From assembly GCA_963678705.1 (NCBI GenBank), contig OY783203.1:620001-684000 (forward strand): DNA of 64,000 nucleotides, read 5' to 3'. Shown here in pieces: positions 1 through 14,900 of this stretch. Source of the stretch: Panorpa germanica. Lineage: Eukaryota > Arthropoda > Insecta > Mecoptera > Panorpidae. Positions within the stretch are counted from its first letter, which is position 1. Each line of letters begins with the position of its first letter. Under the pieces are notes generated by a model, which did not search any database, was not told the DNA's origin, and worked only from the letters and a program-made list of their open reading frames with translations. Position numbers and translations under genes: made by a program.

Positions 1-957
1 CAATTTTTGATCTAACTTTTGTTCTATCAACCATTTGTGCGAGAATGACAAATGCTAGATCTACATTAATATTTTCGTGCGAAGATGTTTCTACCATAAC
101 TATAGCCCCCTTGTATTCCTTCCGTTGAATTATTCTTTCAGCTTCTTTCACATAAGCATCATTTGCATCATCGTTCTTTGTTGTTACAAAAACCACTGGT
201 TTCTTTGTTTTTATTAAATTATTTAAAATACTAGTAATATGTTCTACTTGCTTTTCTAGTGTTCTACTCGGAACTACACTGACATCAAAAATACATAAAA
301 AACCATCTATATTTAATTTTCCGTCTGGGAGAACTTTTTGTTCGTATTCTTTCTCAATACCCAGTTGATTTTTACAAATATACATTAACTTCTCCGCAGA
401 AGTTATTTTAGTAGCAGCGCACCGTTTGACATATGGCTCCATTTTACCACCTGAAATGAAAATGAAAACCATAACAATGGACTAATGAATTCTGAACTGT
501 CAGATGACAGATGACAGTTTCAGACGTCAGATGTCAGCTTTTTTTAAGTTTAAATTTAGCTACCTTTGAAAGGTTGGAAAGATGCATCATCTATAAATTC
601 AGTTTGTTCTATAACTTGAAATCCAAACTCTCCTGCTTCTTCAGAAGACTTTACAATTTCGCCCCAATACAGGAAATGATCATTGTTCACAACTCGGCCG
701 CTGAAATCAGTCTGTAACACAAATAATACATTATAATCGTTCAGTAGGAAGTATATTAACCGGATTGTTTTTGTAATAAGTCTTACTTGACTTAAGACAG
801 ATATATGATCTACGCTGTAGTCGTCTGCAACAGATCTCATAAATCTGTTACACAGGCATGATTTGCCTACTCCCATTTGGCCCTTGTCTTTCTCCATGCC
901 AGAAAGACCCACTACGGCCACGTTGACCATTCGCACTACGTCTGATTTGCGTGCCAT
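1..957 (-). CDS. RhoGAPp190: p190 RhoGAP, N-terminal GTPase-like part (partial, runs off left edge)
   Basis: Three coding exons on the minus strand: 957-787, 711-564 and 450-1. Donors and acceptors are canonical and the phases are continuous. About 256 residues are visible and the frame is still open at base 1, so the FF, pseudo-GTPase and C-terminal RhoGAP domains lie outside. The protein starts [20 protein letters not shown] and has a P-loop-like GVGKS at about residues 30-34, followed by SCLCNRF. Exon 2 carries EQTEFIDD. Exon 3 carries [26 protein letters not shown], and [12 protein letters not shown] in the position of a G4 (TKxD) motif. This order matches p190A/p190B (ARHGAP35/ARHGAP5) and Drosophila RhoGAPp190, which inactivate Rho at the membrane downstream of Src and integrins. 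The start is the first ATG and fits the family N-terminus. Family identity is firm. The symbol is by homology. Confidence 0.9.
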
Positions 958-3900
958 GGCTTAATTGATCGTGTATTGTCAGAAGCTCCCAATATGATAT
1001 ACTGCAACAGCGGTGCTAAAGCAAATTTTTATTATAGTAATATCAAAAATTATTGTTAAATTTGAGTGAAATTAAGTAATATTCCACAATTTTGCAAAAA
1101 AAAGAAGTAAAAAAGTAAGTATTTAGTGTAATATTGTATATGTATCATCACTATTTATTATATATTATATTAGCAATAATTACATTTTATATTTTATTAT
1201 AATTCTGTTACACGCAAAAATCAGAATTGATAATAAAAATTATAAATACATACCTGTGCTTTTATAAGGAAAACATTACTCCCCTTCATGACGCATCTTG
1301 TAGTATAACATACACAGAATCTTTTAACACAAGAATTTAAAGGTATAGTAATATTTCATAAACTTGGTTACACCTGTAACTGGAATTTGTATCAGATTAC
1401 AATCTGTTATAATTTGATTAACTGCATGGTTTAATGAACTATTGTAATTCAAAATCACTTAATTGAGTACACTGTCACTACACAAGTACTATAAGATGGA
1501 GGCCATTTGTAATTTTCTGAGTATAAATTGGGTAAAGCGAATAAACGAAGGAGATGAAAGCCGACGAATTGGAGCTCGTTCAGAATCGGTCGAAAGAGTC
1601 AGGGAATTTATTGTATATTTGCAGCCAGTACTGTTATCATACAACTAAACTAAAGGCGCTCAAGACAAAACATATCTTGATAAAAATAAATGTTTGTTTG
1701 TTTATGTTTAATATATAGAAATGCAGATTATTGTTTTATATCAAATGAATTTAATCACATGTATTGTTATGTTTATATCACATGACATTTTATAAATACA
1801 GATTTTATTTAAGAGTCATGACTTTGAAAACATTACTGTGAAAGGTGTGTGCAAGGTGTGTATTTAATAACGGTATTCTGTCTAACAACTGGTAAGATTC
1901 TAGTAATAATATGAACACAATTAGAAGATTATGAGTAAAAGGTGTGCCTAAGTACGAATGATATCTCCTTATAATGTATTCAAATGTTCAGATGTTCGGG
2001 TCGACTTTCGCAAAATGTTAATGAATTAAAAGACCTTCATGATTAAAGGCAGTGCGCAGGCAAGCATGATTAAGTGCGTAACAATAAGGGAAAGGAAGGA
2101 AAAGGAGTATTCGTTAAGCTGCGTCCAACCACAGGCCCCCTAAAGTCGGGTTTAATTATGACTAGATACAATTGATTTCGCGTAGGAGCTAAAAAAAAGA
2201 TAATTTCAGATAGGTTGGAAGGCAATTGTGACTAGATACAATTGTTTTTTCGCAGGGTGTGTACAGCACCATGGTTACACTCAATATAATGGGTTGGAAT
2301 ATACAAATAAATAACACTTGTAGTTCTAACTTAAGGCATTCAGACCTGAAATTTATTTGTAAATCATAATTACATAATAATTAATATAATAAAAATGTAA
2401 CGGTTTATATTTAATGTGGGTTAATAAATATATGAATTTCCTCTATAAATACTTAACCATTATCAAATTTAATTGATTTTTAACATTTTGTATAATGAAT
2501 TTAAATCAAGAGCTTTGTATAAAGCTCCATAATTAGTATATTGATTTTAAATCTTATAACTAATCTTACAATTATTTTATAGTTTGAGAATAAACTGTAG
2601 ATTTTACATATCTTTTTATATATTATATTATAATTATATTTATATGTTTAAAACATTCTATGTCTATCATTCAATGTTAATTTCGTGCAGCGAACACAAT
2701 AGAAACTATTTCGGAAATCCTATTTTTAGTTATTGTGAATGAGTAATCCCATTTTCAAAGAACGGTGCAAAGGAATTGCATGATAGTAAAAGGACAAGCA
2801 TTTCGACATTTTAGTTCGTGTTGTTATCGGCTGAATACTTATTGAGTTATTCCAACATTGTTATACAAGCAGTGGTCGGTGGTCACTAGTTTGAGCACAA
2901 AACATTTCTGAGACAACAGACATTTCTATTTGTGCCTAGTATTATTACATTCGAAATATTCAACTAGCTTGCAAAGATAACTAAATATATCAAAATAACA
3001 AAATAATAATAATAAAATTAGTTTACATTACATGTCTTACATTGGGGAGCAATCAACCTTTTTTGGTGTTAGACCAGGTTTAATTGTATTCAGCTACAAT
3101 TCACTCCGAGAGCATTTCTCCAATCTGTGAGCCTCAGGCACCTATCCAATGTGCCCACCATTAGATCCGCCTGTGTTCGTACTCCTTTATTTAGACACTT
3201 TGTGTTCAATCGGTGATCAAACAGACTTGTTTAAAGTTCAGAGTCTAAAGTTCTTACGGCTTACTGTCTTTGTCTTTCTCCATTTGTTAATTTTCATAAA
3301 TGAATGTTATAAAATGTTTTATCTTATTTTCAATAAAAAAAATATTTTAGACACTTAATTTACATTTACATAAAATGTTAATAGTTAATAAAACGTAACA
3401 TACGTGTAAAAATGTTACAGATGTAACATGTAAATTATTAATATGTTATATAAAATGTTACCGTATTTAACGACTGTGTGTTACCTAGCGGTGTAAGTTC
3501 ATATATTCCATAATATGTTTCTATAATGTATAAGAAGTATTTCGAATGCGATAACTAACAAAAATATATGATTAGCTAAATTAAATCATATTAGATAATT
3601 TAAAAAATCTTAGCTTGATTTTGAATTTTCATTGCGCGAATGCTTAAAAAATTTTGGGTGAAAGGTGTTGTTCCTAAACTAATAAAATAATAAAAAAAAA
3701 TTAATTACATTTTAATTTATATTCATTACATTGGACTTACATAATACAACAAAACAATTATTACATTTTCATTTCTGTCACAACATACTCTGTCTTCCAC
3801 TCTCTATTCTTATTCTGAAGAAAAACTGTCTTAATGCAGTTACCGTACATGCAAAACGCAAAATAAAGGTGTGGTAAGTAATATACCCACACACGCACAC

Positions 3901-5940
3901 AAATGTATCAGATTATGTAGCAGATACGTTTAGAGTTAAATTAATTGTATACACTACATAACTGTGTTTAGTGGATATATTCTATGCATTTTCAAACAAA
4001 AATAAAAATATGTTTGAATATTTTTTGAAGCTTTTTTACGTGAAATTAATTATTAACTTTATTTCATTTTATTTCAATGCTCAATGGCTTGATTTTGATT
4101 TTAGAGAATGAGGAATTTCGCTTTAATTATTAAAAAATTATAATATGGCCAGCGTTTTTGTGTTATTTCTTTGAATCCAGTTGTTTCTTTCTCAGTCCAG
4201 TAATGCAATTCATATTTATTTATATATTTTTAATACAATAAATCAAATGAGACATCGTTAAAATATAACTATTTAAATATCGTTTATTATATATAATATT
4301 TAATATATTACAGAATAAAAATGCTAGCTTAAATGAAACCGCTTAGGTAAAATGTAGAGAGCATAGAGATCACAAGAATATTTATACGGGTACGTTTCTT
4401 TACACAACATGTTGCCTGATAGCATTCATGGTAACTTTTATGTTCTGTACATTTTACGTAAGCTATTACATTCGGCAAATGTATTCATTGGGATTGCATT
4501 TGATGCATATTGACGCCTAAGCCACATTATATTGTAACTTTCTTTGTATAATACTTATTACACGTTTATATATTTTTATTTCGAGTTAAATTGAAATTAG
4601 CGGAAATCACTGGAACAAGAATCTCTGAGTCAGATAATTTTCTAAAATGCTTGCTGCTGTGTAGTAAAACATGCTAACCTCTTGCCACACATTGTAAGGT
4701 TAAGACAGGACAGTTTGATTTAAAAGTAAATCAGCCCGTCTGAGGTACTTAAGAATTAAAACAAAGATCTTATCGTTATTGTTTTTCTTATGGTATAAGA
4801 CATAATCGTAACATCAATGTTACATTTGTTAATAATCTAATAAAGAACAATTGACAGGTTGATATGAAATTCTATTCAATCTATTCAATTGTTTTATCCT
4901 AAACTAAACAAAACTTAAAACAATATGAATGAAGGAAGATAAAATATTTTCAGAGGAATGTTAAATTTGTCTTGTTTCGTTTAGCACGTGTCTTATGCCT
5001 GTGCTAGATTATAATTATAATACAGTTGAAAGGACAACAGTGAGAATATTCAGGTCCATAAATAATTGAACAATTTAAGAACCAAACAAAACAGTTTACA
5101 CCCACCTACAGTAAAACATATTTACTAAATTCATTTTATTTAGTAAATCTTAATTAAAGTACGATACACAATAGTATATTTTTTACATATTGTATTTAAA
5201 ATATTTTTAAATGATTATTACAAAATGAATTCAACTATTTGGTACTAAAAAACGAATATTAGATACTGATACAATTATACATATGTTATTGGAACAAAAT
5301 ATTATTCAATAAAAAGCAATAACAATATTTTAAATTTAATAAATGTATGTTAATAAATTTAGATCAATTACATATGTACAAATGCCTAAACGCATCGTTA
5401 ATCGTTTCCTTAAGTAAAAATACTTGCATTTATTAAATATTAAATGTTAATTTTAACATTTAAACTATTCTACGTTCAATAATATAACAATATTGACAAT
5501 AACAGATGATAAAAATTTACAATTACAGAGCGAAACTATTTGTAATTAATAAGACAGTAGAATATATTTAGTCGTTGCTTATATTTATGTTCTTTTTTTT
5601 GTTTTTTTTTTAAATTATTTAATTTATATATTTTAAGCAAATTGATTTAATTATAAAAAAATATTACAAAACCCACGAAACAATATTACTGGTTAAAACT
5701 AAATTCAAAATTAGTTTGTTTCAGTTAAATAGAAAAACTGAGAAATTTACTGATTTCTTTAAAAATAAGGCTAAAAGTAATTGGTTAACTGTAATAACAA
5801 CTATTGGATACTACTAAAATTGTTTGAAATTTCTGCAAGATAAACTTTTGTGTGGCCTGTTTAATCAGTTAATTTGTTAATCAGTGTAACCACGTATTTA
5901 TTTAACTAGGCATATTATTATTTTATAATCCATAAGCAAT
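958..5940. other. Intergenic, 5' flank of RhoGAPp190 and 3' flank of Csp
   Basis: This is AT-rich DNA with no coding exon that I can support. The part next to 957 should hold the RhoGAPp190 promoter and 5' UTR. The part next to 5940 should hold the Csp 3' UTR, which is transcribed leftwards. The short ORFs at 1463-1648 and 3149-3358 lack splice partners and family resemblance. Confidence 0.6.
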
Positions 5941-8900
5941 TTACCATTGTTGTGTTGTTGGTTGCGCACCAACGCCGTGCTTGGGTGACGTCATGCCTGA
6001 AAGGAATATCATTGTTTTCATTATTTGCCTCATTAGAACTTTTTATAATTTTAACGAAGTAGTAGGGACATATACGAGTATATATAGACAATACATTATA
6101 TATAGATAACAGGAATAACAGAATTTTCCATACGCTATTTCTAAAATTAGGTTAGTACGTTTACTAATGCCAAGTATGGTCGGATATTAAGTACAATTGT
6201 AAGCTTTTATACACATATACAAACTAAATACAATCACACTGTTGAGATAATCGTTATTGCATTCTATTTATCCTTTAATTTATTATTTATTACCAAAAAA
6301 ACTAAATGTTAATCTATCAATTAAATTTTTAGTATAAAGCGAAAAATGAATTACAAAAGGGGAGTTGCCAGCACTGTTAATTTAATAAATTTGCTGATTA
6401 GGATTTTAATTTATAATTTATTATTTTTAGGAAAAACAAATTTAACGAACAATTAAAGAGAAAAAGGGTGCACTTTCTGTATCCTATTAGAGTGAAAAAG
6501 ATGACAAAAAAGTGTAAATTTTGTAAATGGTGGTCAAAACTGTGAAAATAAAACACCAAAAATAGTGTGAAGAAGTAGGGTAATCTGCGTACGCCAGATT
6601 TTGAGTTTGGTACGTGATAATTTGTTAAAGAAAAAGCACAAGTAGTGAATTATAAAGGAGTTTCATATTAATATATAAGGGTCCATCTATTAATTACGTC
6701 TCACGCAAGAGGTGAGGGGTAGGGTTGTCCAATAGAAGTAAGATGTGATAAGGGGGGAGAGGCGGTTTTAAAAACCATAAAATTTGTGTGACGTAATTTA
6801 TGGATAACCCCAAATTGCATTCCAATTAGCAAAAACTACAGAACTCCTCACATGTTTACCTGAATGCAGCTGTATCATATTATTTCAAAATTATTTTGTA
6901 GTATGGCTCCTTGCCTGTTCCGCTATGAAATTTTAATAATGTTATAATAAAAATAATATATCCGCCGAACAAAACTTTATGTCTATACATGTTAAATGAA
7001 TCCTGGTACTCGTGTACAGTTACTTATCCTTGAATATAGTAGCATTCAGGACATCTCACAGAAAATAATTTTTAAGGTTTCTTAAAATTATAACGTCGCT
7101 AAATTCTATGTACATAAACTGTGAATTTACTTTCTTTAATGAGATGATTATTCTAAAGGATTCATTTATTATCAATTTAATTATGACCTGTTTGCTTTCC
7201 TTTTTCACTGTGTGATTTAATATTTACCGAAATCTTTATGCTCTTGTATAGTTTAATATTATTATTACAGAAAACTATTACATTAGATGAAATTACCTGG
7301 AGTGTAAGTAGGTTGGTCACTGGCATTGAGGGAAGTAGATTCTGTAGCACTAGGAGGTGGCATGGCAAAAACTGGATGTTGACCTCCTGGTGGTGGCATT
7401 GCGAAGGCAACTGGATTAGGGCCTGCAGCCCCAGGGGCTGGTTGTGAAGTTACTGGAGCACCAGCTCCTATTCCAATGTCATCTATATCTGACAAATCCT
7501 CCTTCAACAAGTTAAATATAATTATGATATACAATTCTCAAACTTCAAAAAGCAAGCTGCAAAAGTATGTGTGACACCTGTTAACTAATTATTAAATAAT
7601 GTTGGACCTGTCTTATTACTTTTTACATAAAGCGGCGTTTAAAAGGTCAGTGGATGATTAAGAATGTTTTTACATAAAAATTCAGCATTTCCTAACTTAT
7701 TCTATGGTGACTGTATATCTGCAATAATACTGTAATAAGTAAAACTAAGTAATAATTCGCTGAAGAGAAGAAGGTAAATGCTGTTACTCTTAAGGCGAAT
7801 GTGAGGTTAAGGCCCCAACGACACTAAGTCTAATAGTAGAACATAATTTTACACCAACATTTATTAAAGCAATTTGAAAGCAACAGTTATATTACAAATA
7901 TTTATTTTATGCACCAGAAAATCATTTACACTAAACGTTAGCAATATTTGAATCACGCAGAATGATGTCTGTAGCAAGAACGAACACAATAATGCAGAAA
8001 CTACGTCGGTATACAGATGAATGCGCACTACGCATAGCACTGTACGTATCGGACTCATATGTGTGGGGTCTTTAATGTATCTAACATTTGTTAAAGTTTG
8101 TCGGCATTAAACATTGTCGGCAAATTGAGAACATATTACTTTAGAATTTTTTATTTGATGGATTATATTAGTTACTTATCTGAACTTCAAATAATCAATT
8201 ATTGTTTTGTTAGTCATATTATTTGAGAATTATAAGGAAAATTTGATTTTATATAGTGATCATCCTGTTTATTACTTATACATATACGGATATTGAATTT
8301 TGAGATAACGACGAAAACTATATTCGAGTTACAATCATTCCAACAGCATTCGACTAATCTATCTGCATTTATAAGACACCTGAGTATTAAATTGACAGAT
8401 AGAGGTTATAATTTTAGATATAACTTAAATTTCAAGATGTCTCACTAATAAACTGAAGAATCGATATTGAAAACTTATCACTAAAATCGCACATAAAGCA
8501 ATAATGATATAGAACCCCTACTTTTTATATAATTTCATTAAATTTCATTTTAATTTTTCATATACGGATCCTGGAACTGCAACAAGTCTAGATTCACTCA
8601 CCCATTCAGAACTTTTCATACATTCCAAATTACAAGTTTATTTTAAGCCCAAATTTGATTAAAATACTTGTATCTATATATCTGGGGAGATGCAATATAT
8701 AGTTGACAACACAGTCATAGAAAATCATCTAACAACTACTCAAATGATTGAAAGTAGCAACACTAAAACATATAAATAACAGAGTCCCTGCTTTGCAAAG
8801 TGCATTTAGTCGCCAATAGGAGAAACCTGTGAAAAAGGGTAGATATTATTATCAATACATACAGAACAGGAACAGAATTCAGACTATTTTAATAATGCGA

Positions 8901-11900
8901 TGAAACTGTTGAAGCAAACACACGATAAGGGTTTTCATTGATCATGTGATACTAAACGTGACTACTGTATAAAGCATAGAGGTATAAGAACAGTGCGATA
9001 AAGGTAAAGAGAGGGACAGCTGTCGAGTGCCCTCTGTGTCTCTTTCTAGTCGAACACTTGCTTGCTTACCCCCTACCACACCGTCAAACAACCAAGCCAG
9101 CAGCACCGGTTCGGTTAGAAAGAGACAGACAGAATACTTGGCAGCTAATTCTTTGTCTAATTTATGTAAATGAAAAGTAAGTAATTTTGATGATGATTGG
9201 TGATGAGGCGTAAGACAAATTTATCTTGGGTTTAAGACAGACTTCTGACAATACTGCGCATTCTAATGTGTTCTCTCATTGCATGTATTGACTTTTCTTC
9301 GCTGACGTGCAGATTAACGGGGGAAAAAATCATAAAAAATCGTTATGGGATTTTAAAAATGTATTTTAATGGAGTTTGTTTTTGCTCAACAGTGACATGG
9401 CTATATTGTTTATGTTATTGCAATACCCTATTACTTGACAAGTTCCAAGCGACTACTAGCGGCTAAATGCAGTTTGCGGGCTGAGACCGTGCTACTAAGT
9501 ACACACACACACACTTCTCTAGGCCGTATACAAGATAGCAGATCCCTGAATCTTAAACGGCGCCGGGTTTGATATTCGACTAGCTGACATTCAACCTAAT
9601 AATAATATTAATATATAAGCTATGATGCGTATTGTTCAATTGGGTTGTGTCCTGTTTGTTTTTGTTTAATATTTTTTAATTTATTGATAGTAATGCTAAT
9701 TGCTTTTTAAATAATAATAGCAAAAAACGTCACTTTACCTTTTATTAATATAAATTTGGTTTAAGTGTATGCGTCAATAATGTATTATGTAATGTACTAA
9801 ACGCAATATGGACCTTTCATTTCTAGAACCTCTTTTTTAAAGTTTTAAGACAATTTATCCATTCTATAAAGTTTGAATCAACGGACACAGCCCAATTTAA
9901 AGAATAATTTATTTCTATAAGAGTAATAAATGGATAATTTCTATGTAGCGGGGCCAGTTCTGTTTTTGAATTATAATAATAATTCTATGATGTACACACA
10001 TCGACAGAGTATAACAGAGATGCATTAAATAAATTTACAGCTGTCTTGAGCAACACATAAAGTTGATATTATTACATTGATGGACAACGATAAATTAAAT
10101 AAGTTCATAGCGGATAGAAATTGAGCGAAAAATAAGAATTTTTAATATTAAATAGTTATAATTAAGTCCACTTTTATATTTAAAAAGAAATTAAAAACCA
10201 ATAGACATACTTTTTCCCTTTTCTTTTTCATCTTTAAACGATAAAACCGATGCAGTAATATTCACCTGTGAATGTTTTACCTAACCCGTTAACATTAGTT
10301 AAATTAGTGATATTAATAGAAGAACAAATTAGATGGTACATACAGTAATCAAAAATTGTGAATTTTGAAAACGTTTGCGTTCGTATTTTTTGTTCCAGAC
10401 TCGCATTAAATACATGTCGACTCAGGAAAATTGGTGTAACATATAAACTAATAAAACTTTTGATTAAATAAAATTATAGCAATGTATCAACTGAGAAAGG
10501 ATCAGCCTTAATCAGAGTCTGTGCAAGGAGGTATTCATACAGACCAAAATAAGCCAAGCCTTGGTACCATTCCCACAGATGTAACATTTCTCTGGATCAT
10601 ACTTTACATTTCAAACAGGTCGAACTTTCTGAATTCATCAATTTTAATTGATTTAAACTTTCTAATGTAATATAATCGAAAAATCTAATTTCCTAGAGAA
10701 GGTGGCATTAAAAAAAAATAAAGAAAGATAATAATCGTCAAATTGGGGAATACATCTGAAAAAATAGTAATTTAACATAATTTACATTTGATATAAAATA
10801 TGTACAAATTTTAACTAATTCTTTTTTTATTAATTACGCTAAGTAACACTAATTAACACAAATTGTACGTAATAACGCCATCGCATTTTGAACACATCAT
10901 TTGCACGACTTTGCATACAATATTAATAACCCATACAAACAGCTGGCGCAAAGATTCTTGAGTGATAGAGAGAATATTTATTTATAGTATATATCAATAC
11001 TGTTGATTTGTTTGTTACTATAACTGCAATATAATTTGCTATTATTAGATACTATTGTTTATTAAATTCTACATGTAGATGTATGCTCATGACTTATTCT
11101 CATGGTGATTAAATTTCCGGTATAAATAGATAATTATTTTGGAATTTTAAAAGTAATTTTCCGTCTATGTAACCACACGTTTTCGTTTCGTATTCGTACA
11201 CTGCACGTAATGCTCCCGCATCGTTTATACTGACCATGCTCGTACGCTCTAATACCAAATGGGTCTGGGTCCCCTACTAACTCAATAAATTATGATATAT
11301 GAAATGCTCTTAAATTGTAATGTGGAATCACTTAACCAATTATTAAAAACAAAGTAATTCTTGCAAGTTCTTTTATAAGTGACAAGCACTAAAAATAAAT
11401 AATCATTTGGTCAGCAAAGATCTCTGTTTCTTGTACTGGCTACACATAGTACGAATGCATCCCTAGGTACATAGGTAATAATGTATCTCTTCGTATCTTT
11501 TCTTTTCATCTGCATCTTGTGTAGACACAGTAGTTGCAGAACAATAACATGTACTTAAGGTTTAACTAACATATATAAATTAATATGGTACGTAAAGAAT
11601 TTTATCTAATACATAACGCTTTGTAACCTATTCATCTGGATATAATTTAGACCTGGTTAGATTAATTTTTACTATATTTCGGCTAAGTAAAATATTATAT
11701 GCATTTAAACCTTTTTTTTAACTGAACCGAATTGTTTAAATTATGTGAAAGGTTTTTTAAAGTTTGTTACTAAAATAAATTCATATTGTTTTTTGGGGGA
11801 TACCTATAATTCCACCGCACACAAATCGTGATTGAACTTTCACATTATATTAATTTTTACACTAGCGCTGTTTCGATTCTTAAGATGCCTTTAATCATGA

Positions 11901-14900
11901 TAACACAATAAGACTAGTACTTATAGAAAATAGTTATTCATAAATTTATTATTCTTAAACCTTCTTATATTACACAGAACTTCTTAAATACGAGTGTCTC
12001 AGCTTACATTCACACTTTTCCAAACTTAAGTCTACGATTAAACAAATAATATACGTTTCTTTAATTCCACCGGCTTTTATTCCAGTACACTTAACAGTCA
12101 TATATAGTAGAAAACATATAAAAGGTCACATTAAACAAATATATGTACATATAATACCATATATCCCGGATACCTTCCCAAATCATTTTGTAAAATTAAC
12201 AAGAAAACAGAATTTTGAATTTCATATTGTAACATAAACCATCACCAATACAACAAACAAAAAATAAAAACAAAAAAAAATGTTTTTGCCAATAATAAAG
12301 TACCATTCTCAATCGCTCAACTTACCTTATTAGTTTTTGGTTGTTGCACGACTGGCTGCCCGGACCTGTCCCCCGCTCCCAGCTATACAACCAAATAAAA
12401 AAATCAATGACAATAACTAAAAATGAAAACACTATCAAAACAAACAAAAAAATTTCAAAGACTAAAATGCGTTCAATTATAAAATTAAAATATAATAAAA
12501 AGCTTTATGGTGCCTAAAAATCAAATTCGTATTTACTACTAAATTAGAAGAATGGTTTTATGTTAAAACTACGCTGTTTGTTACAATATAAATTTGGAAT
12601 AATTTTTGCCTGAGCAAACGCATAGTATGTGCTTGCAGATTGCTGAATATAACTTGCAATAACGTTTTATCTAACTTCTTTCGTTTATTGATTTTCCCTA
12701 TTGAAGTCTAATTTTGATTTCTTATCTGAATAATTTTTAATAGGTTTATTCTTTGTGGCAATTAGTCTGCAAAAACTATTTATACATTTTATTATAATCA
12801 TATCCTGTAATGGTATTATTTATTTTCGACAAAAATATCAGGACATACAAAAACTTTCCCGAGAAAATTAAACCGTCCCGGAAATGGATTCTTGATATGT
12901 AAATTCATAAAATATAGTTTTCTATTTAACGCACAGATCCAGAACTATTAGTTAAATACAAAGGAGTAAGACTAGCAAAGGTAGAACGCAGTACAGAACA
13001 ATTACTATTGTTTTCTTTCTAGAAATATAAAAGTAGAATCATATAGATTTTTTGATTTTGAACTATGCCCATTTTCTTGGCCCCTGGACCTATGTAACTC
13101 CTTAATACAGTGAACATGGTACTAACATGAAATATGACATGCAGAACATGCGTATTTTTTTAAAACACTTCGTATATATGTTTATTTAAATAAAAATAAA
13201 TTCTAAAATGAGCAGTGAAAAAATGAAATTAAATGAATCTATTGAATACTCTATTACTAAATAGAAATAAGGTCAAAATTCTCTAAAATTTGTGCAATTC
13301 CGATAAAATTGTTAAAATTTGATGGATAGAAATATCGACCTTGCGAAATATACAATGCTTTGATGAAAATAATACTTACTAATAAAATATGATTCTATAT
13401 ACTTGCATTTCAATTCAGAAATTGTACTTCAGTAAATTGGTATAATACTTCAATTATCATATATTTAAAATATACCGAAACTACAGATTAACTTAAAAAA
13501 TTGGTGTGATCAATTTTAGACTATTTGATAAACTATGGTTAAACGAAAAGAATTAATGAAGTTTGTTTTGCTGAACTACGGTTTGATTAACTGTCTGTGA
13601 AATTATTAAATAACATATTTATAGGAGATACTTGAAATGAATAATTTATATTAATTATGTTTTGTTTAGTTCGAAGTTTTTGTATGTAAATTTGTGTGAC
13701 GTAATTTATGGATGATCCCTATCAACAAAACCTAGAAAATATAGCTTTTGTATGTGAATCGATCCCGAAGACATTCAACGTACATGCTCTTAACGAAATT
13801 ATTTCTTTAGTGTTCAATACCGAATGTATCTTCGGATTCGATCTCCGGACTTAGCTATATTACTCGGTTTCTATTGTATTATATTCTTAAATAATCATAC
13901 ATTTATCAGGCAGTGGTGTAGTGCATATATGATGCCTAGACAGCATAAAAACTGTTAACATAGGTCTCATTTCCGTTTTTGTTTATCATTCAGTTAATAA
14001 CGTTATTTGTTTTTCTTACTTATTTAAATTTTTGACATACGTATCCTGGATAATTTGTGTGATATGTATTTCTAATAGTAAATTTGTGTTATGTTTATTG
14101 TTGTTAATTAAGTGAAAGTAAACGATAATCACCCTTAAAATAGTTAAAACTATTATTCCTATACAACTTGCTAATATTTGTTTAAAAAAAATACTCTACT
14201 GAGTGGTGGTAATGTAACCTTGATTGAAGGACTAAGGCAATGTTTACCAACTACGAAAACCATCTTGAAGAACACAAAGATATGTTGGTAAAGAAAATAA
14301 AAAAAATTCTATACTTTCCTTACCGACTTAAAGTACTCGAAACAATTACAAAATTTGCAACATTATCAAACGACAACATAGATTACACTTTATTATGGTA
14401 ATTGTTTGATTAAAAAAAAAATTACTACTCATTTTCAAGGACATATTTAACTAATCATGCATAAATGATAACAAAGTATGATATGATTTTGTTTGTATTT
14501 TAAATAAATGAATTGATGGAAAATATAAGCAAGGGTTGATATAACTTCAAACTTTCTGTCAATAGCTTAGAATAATTCGAACAGGATAGATAAATATCAG
14601 TGGATGAATATTAAATAAGTTTCGGAGATTGCTCTTCAGTTGTATTAATTATCACGAGCACAAAATTAATAGGGAGACTAGATTTTATTTAAACTATAGA
14701 CATTTGGCCAATTGGGTTGTGTACTTACATTTAATTTTTTTTAAATTGTATTTTACAATAATAAAATTGTCTAACACAACTTCAAACTTTTATTAAATAA
14801 TTAAAATAAATAAAAGCATTAGGAGCTACATGAAAATAGTTTTATTTCCTTCCACAACGCAGAAACGATTTTAAAAAAAATTCCAATTTATTAATTAATC

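Noticed and set aside
7283-7296. Csp C-terminus ending TPGNFI by read-through
   Set aside because: The read-through crosses a good GTAATT donor. The downstream exon 5941-5996 restores a longer, family-like C-terminus in phase.
9025-9135. Opposed TCTCTTTCTA / TAGAAAGAGA motifs as a MITE
   Set aside because: The matching arms are only about 10-14 bp and no target duplication is visible, so chance purine/pyrimidine runs cannot be excluded.
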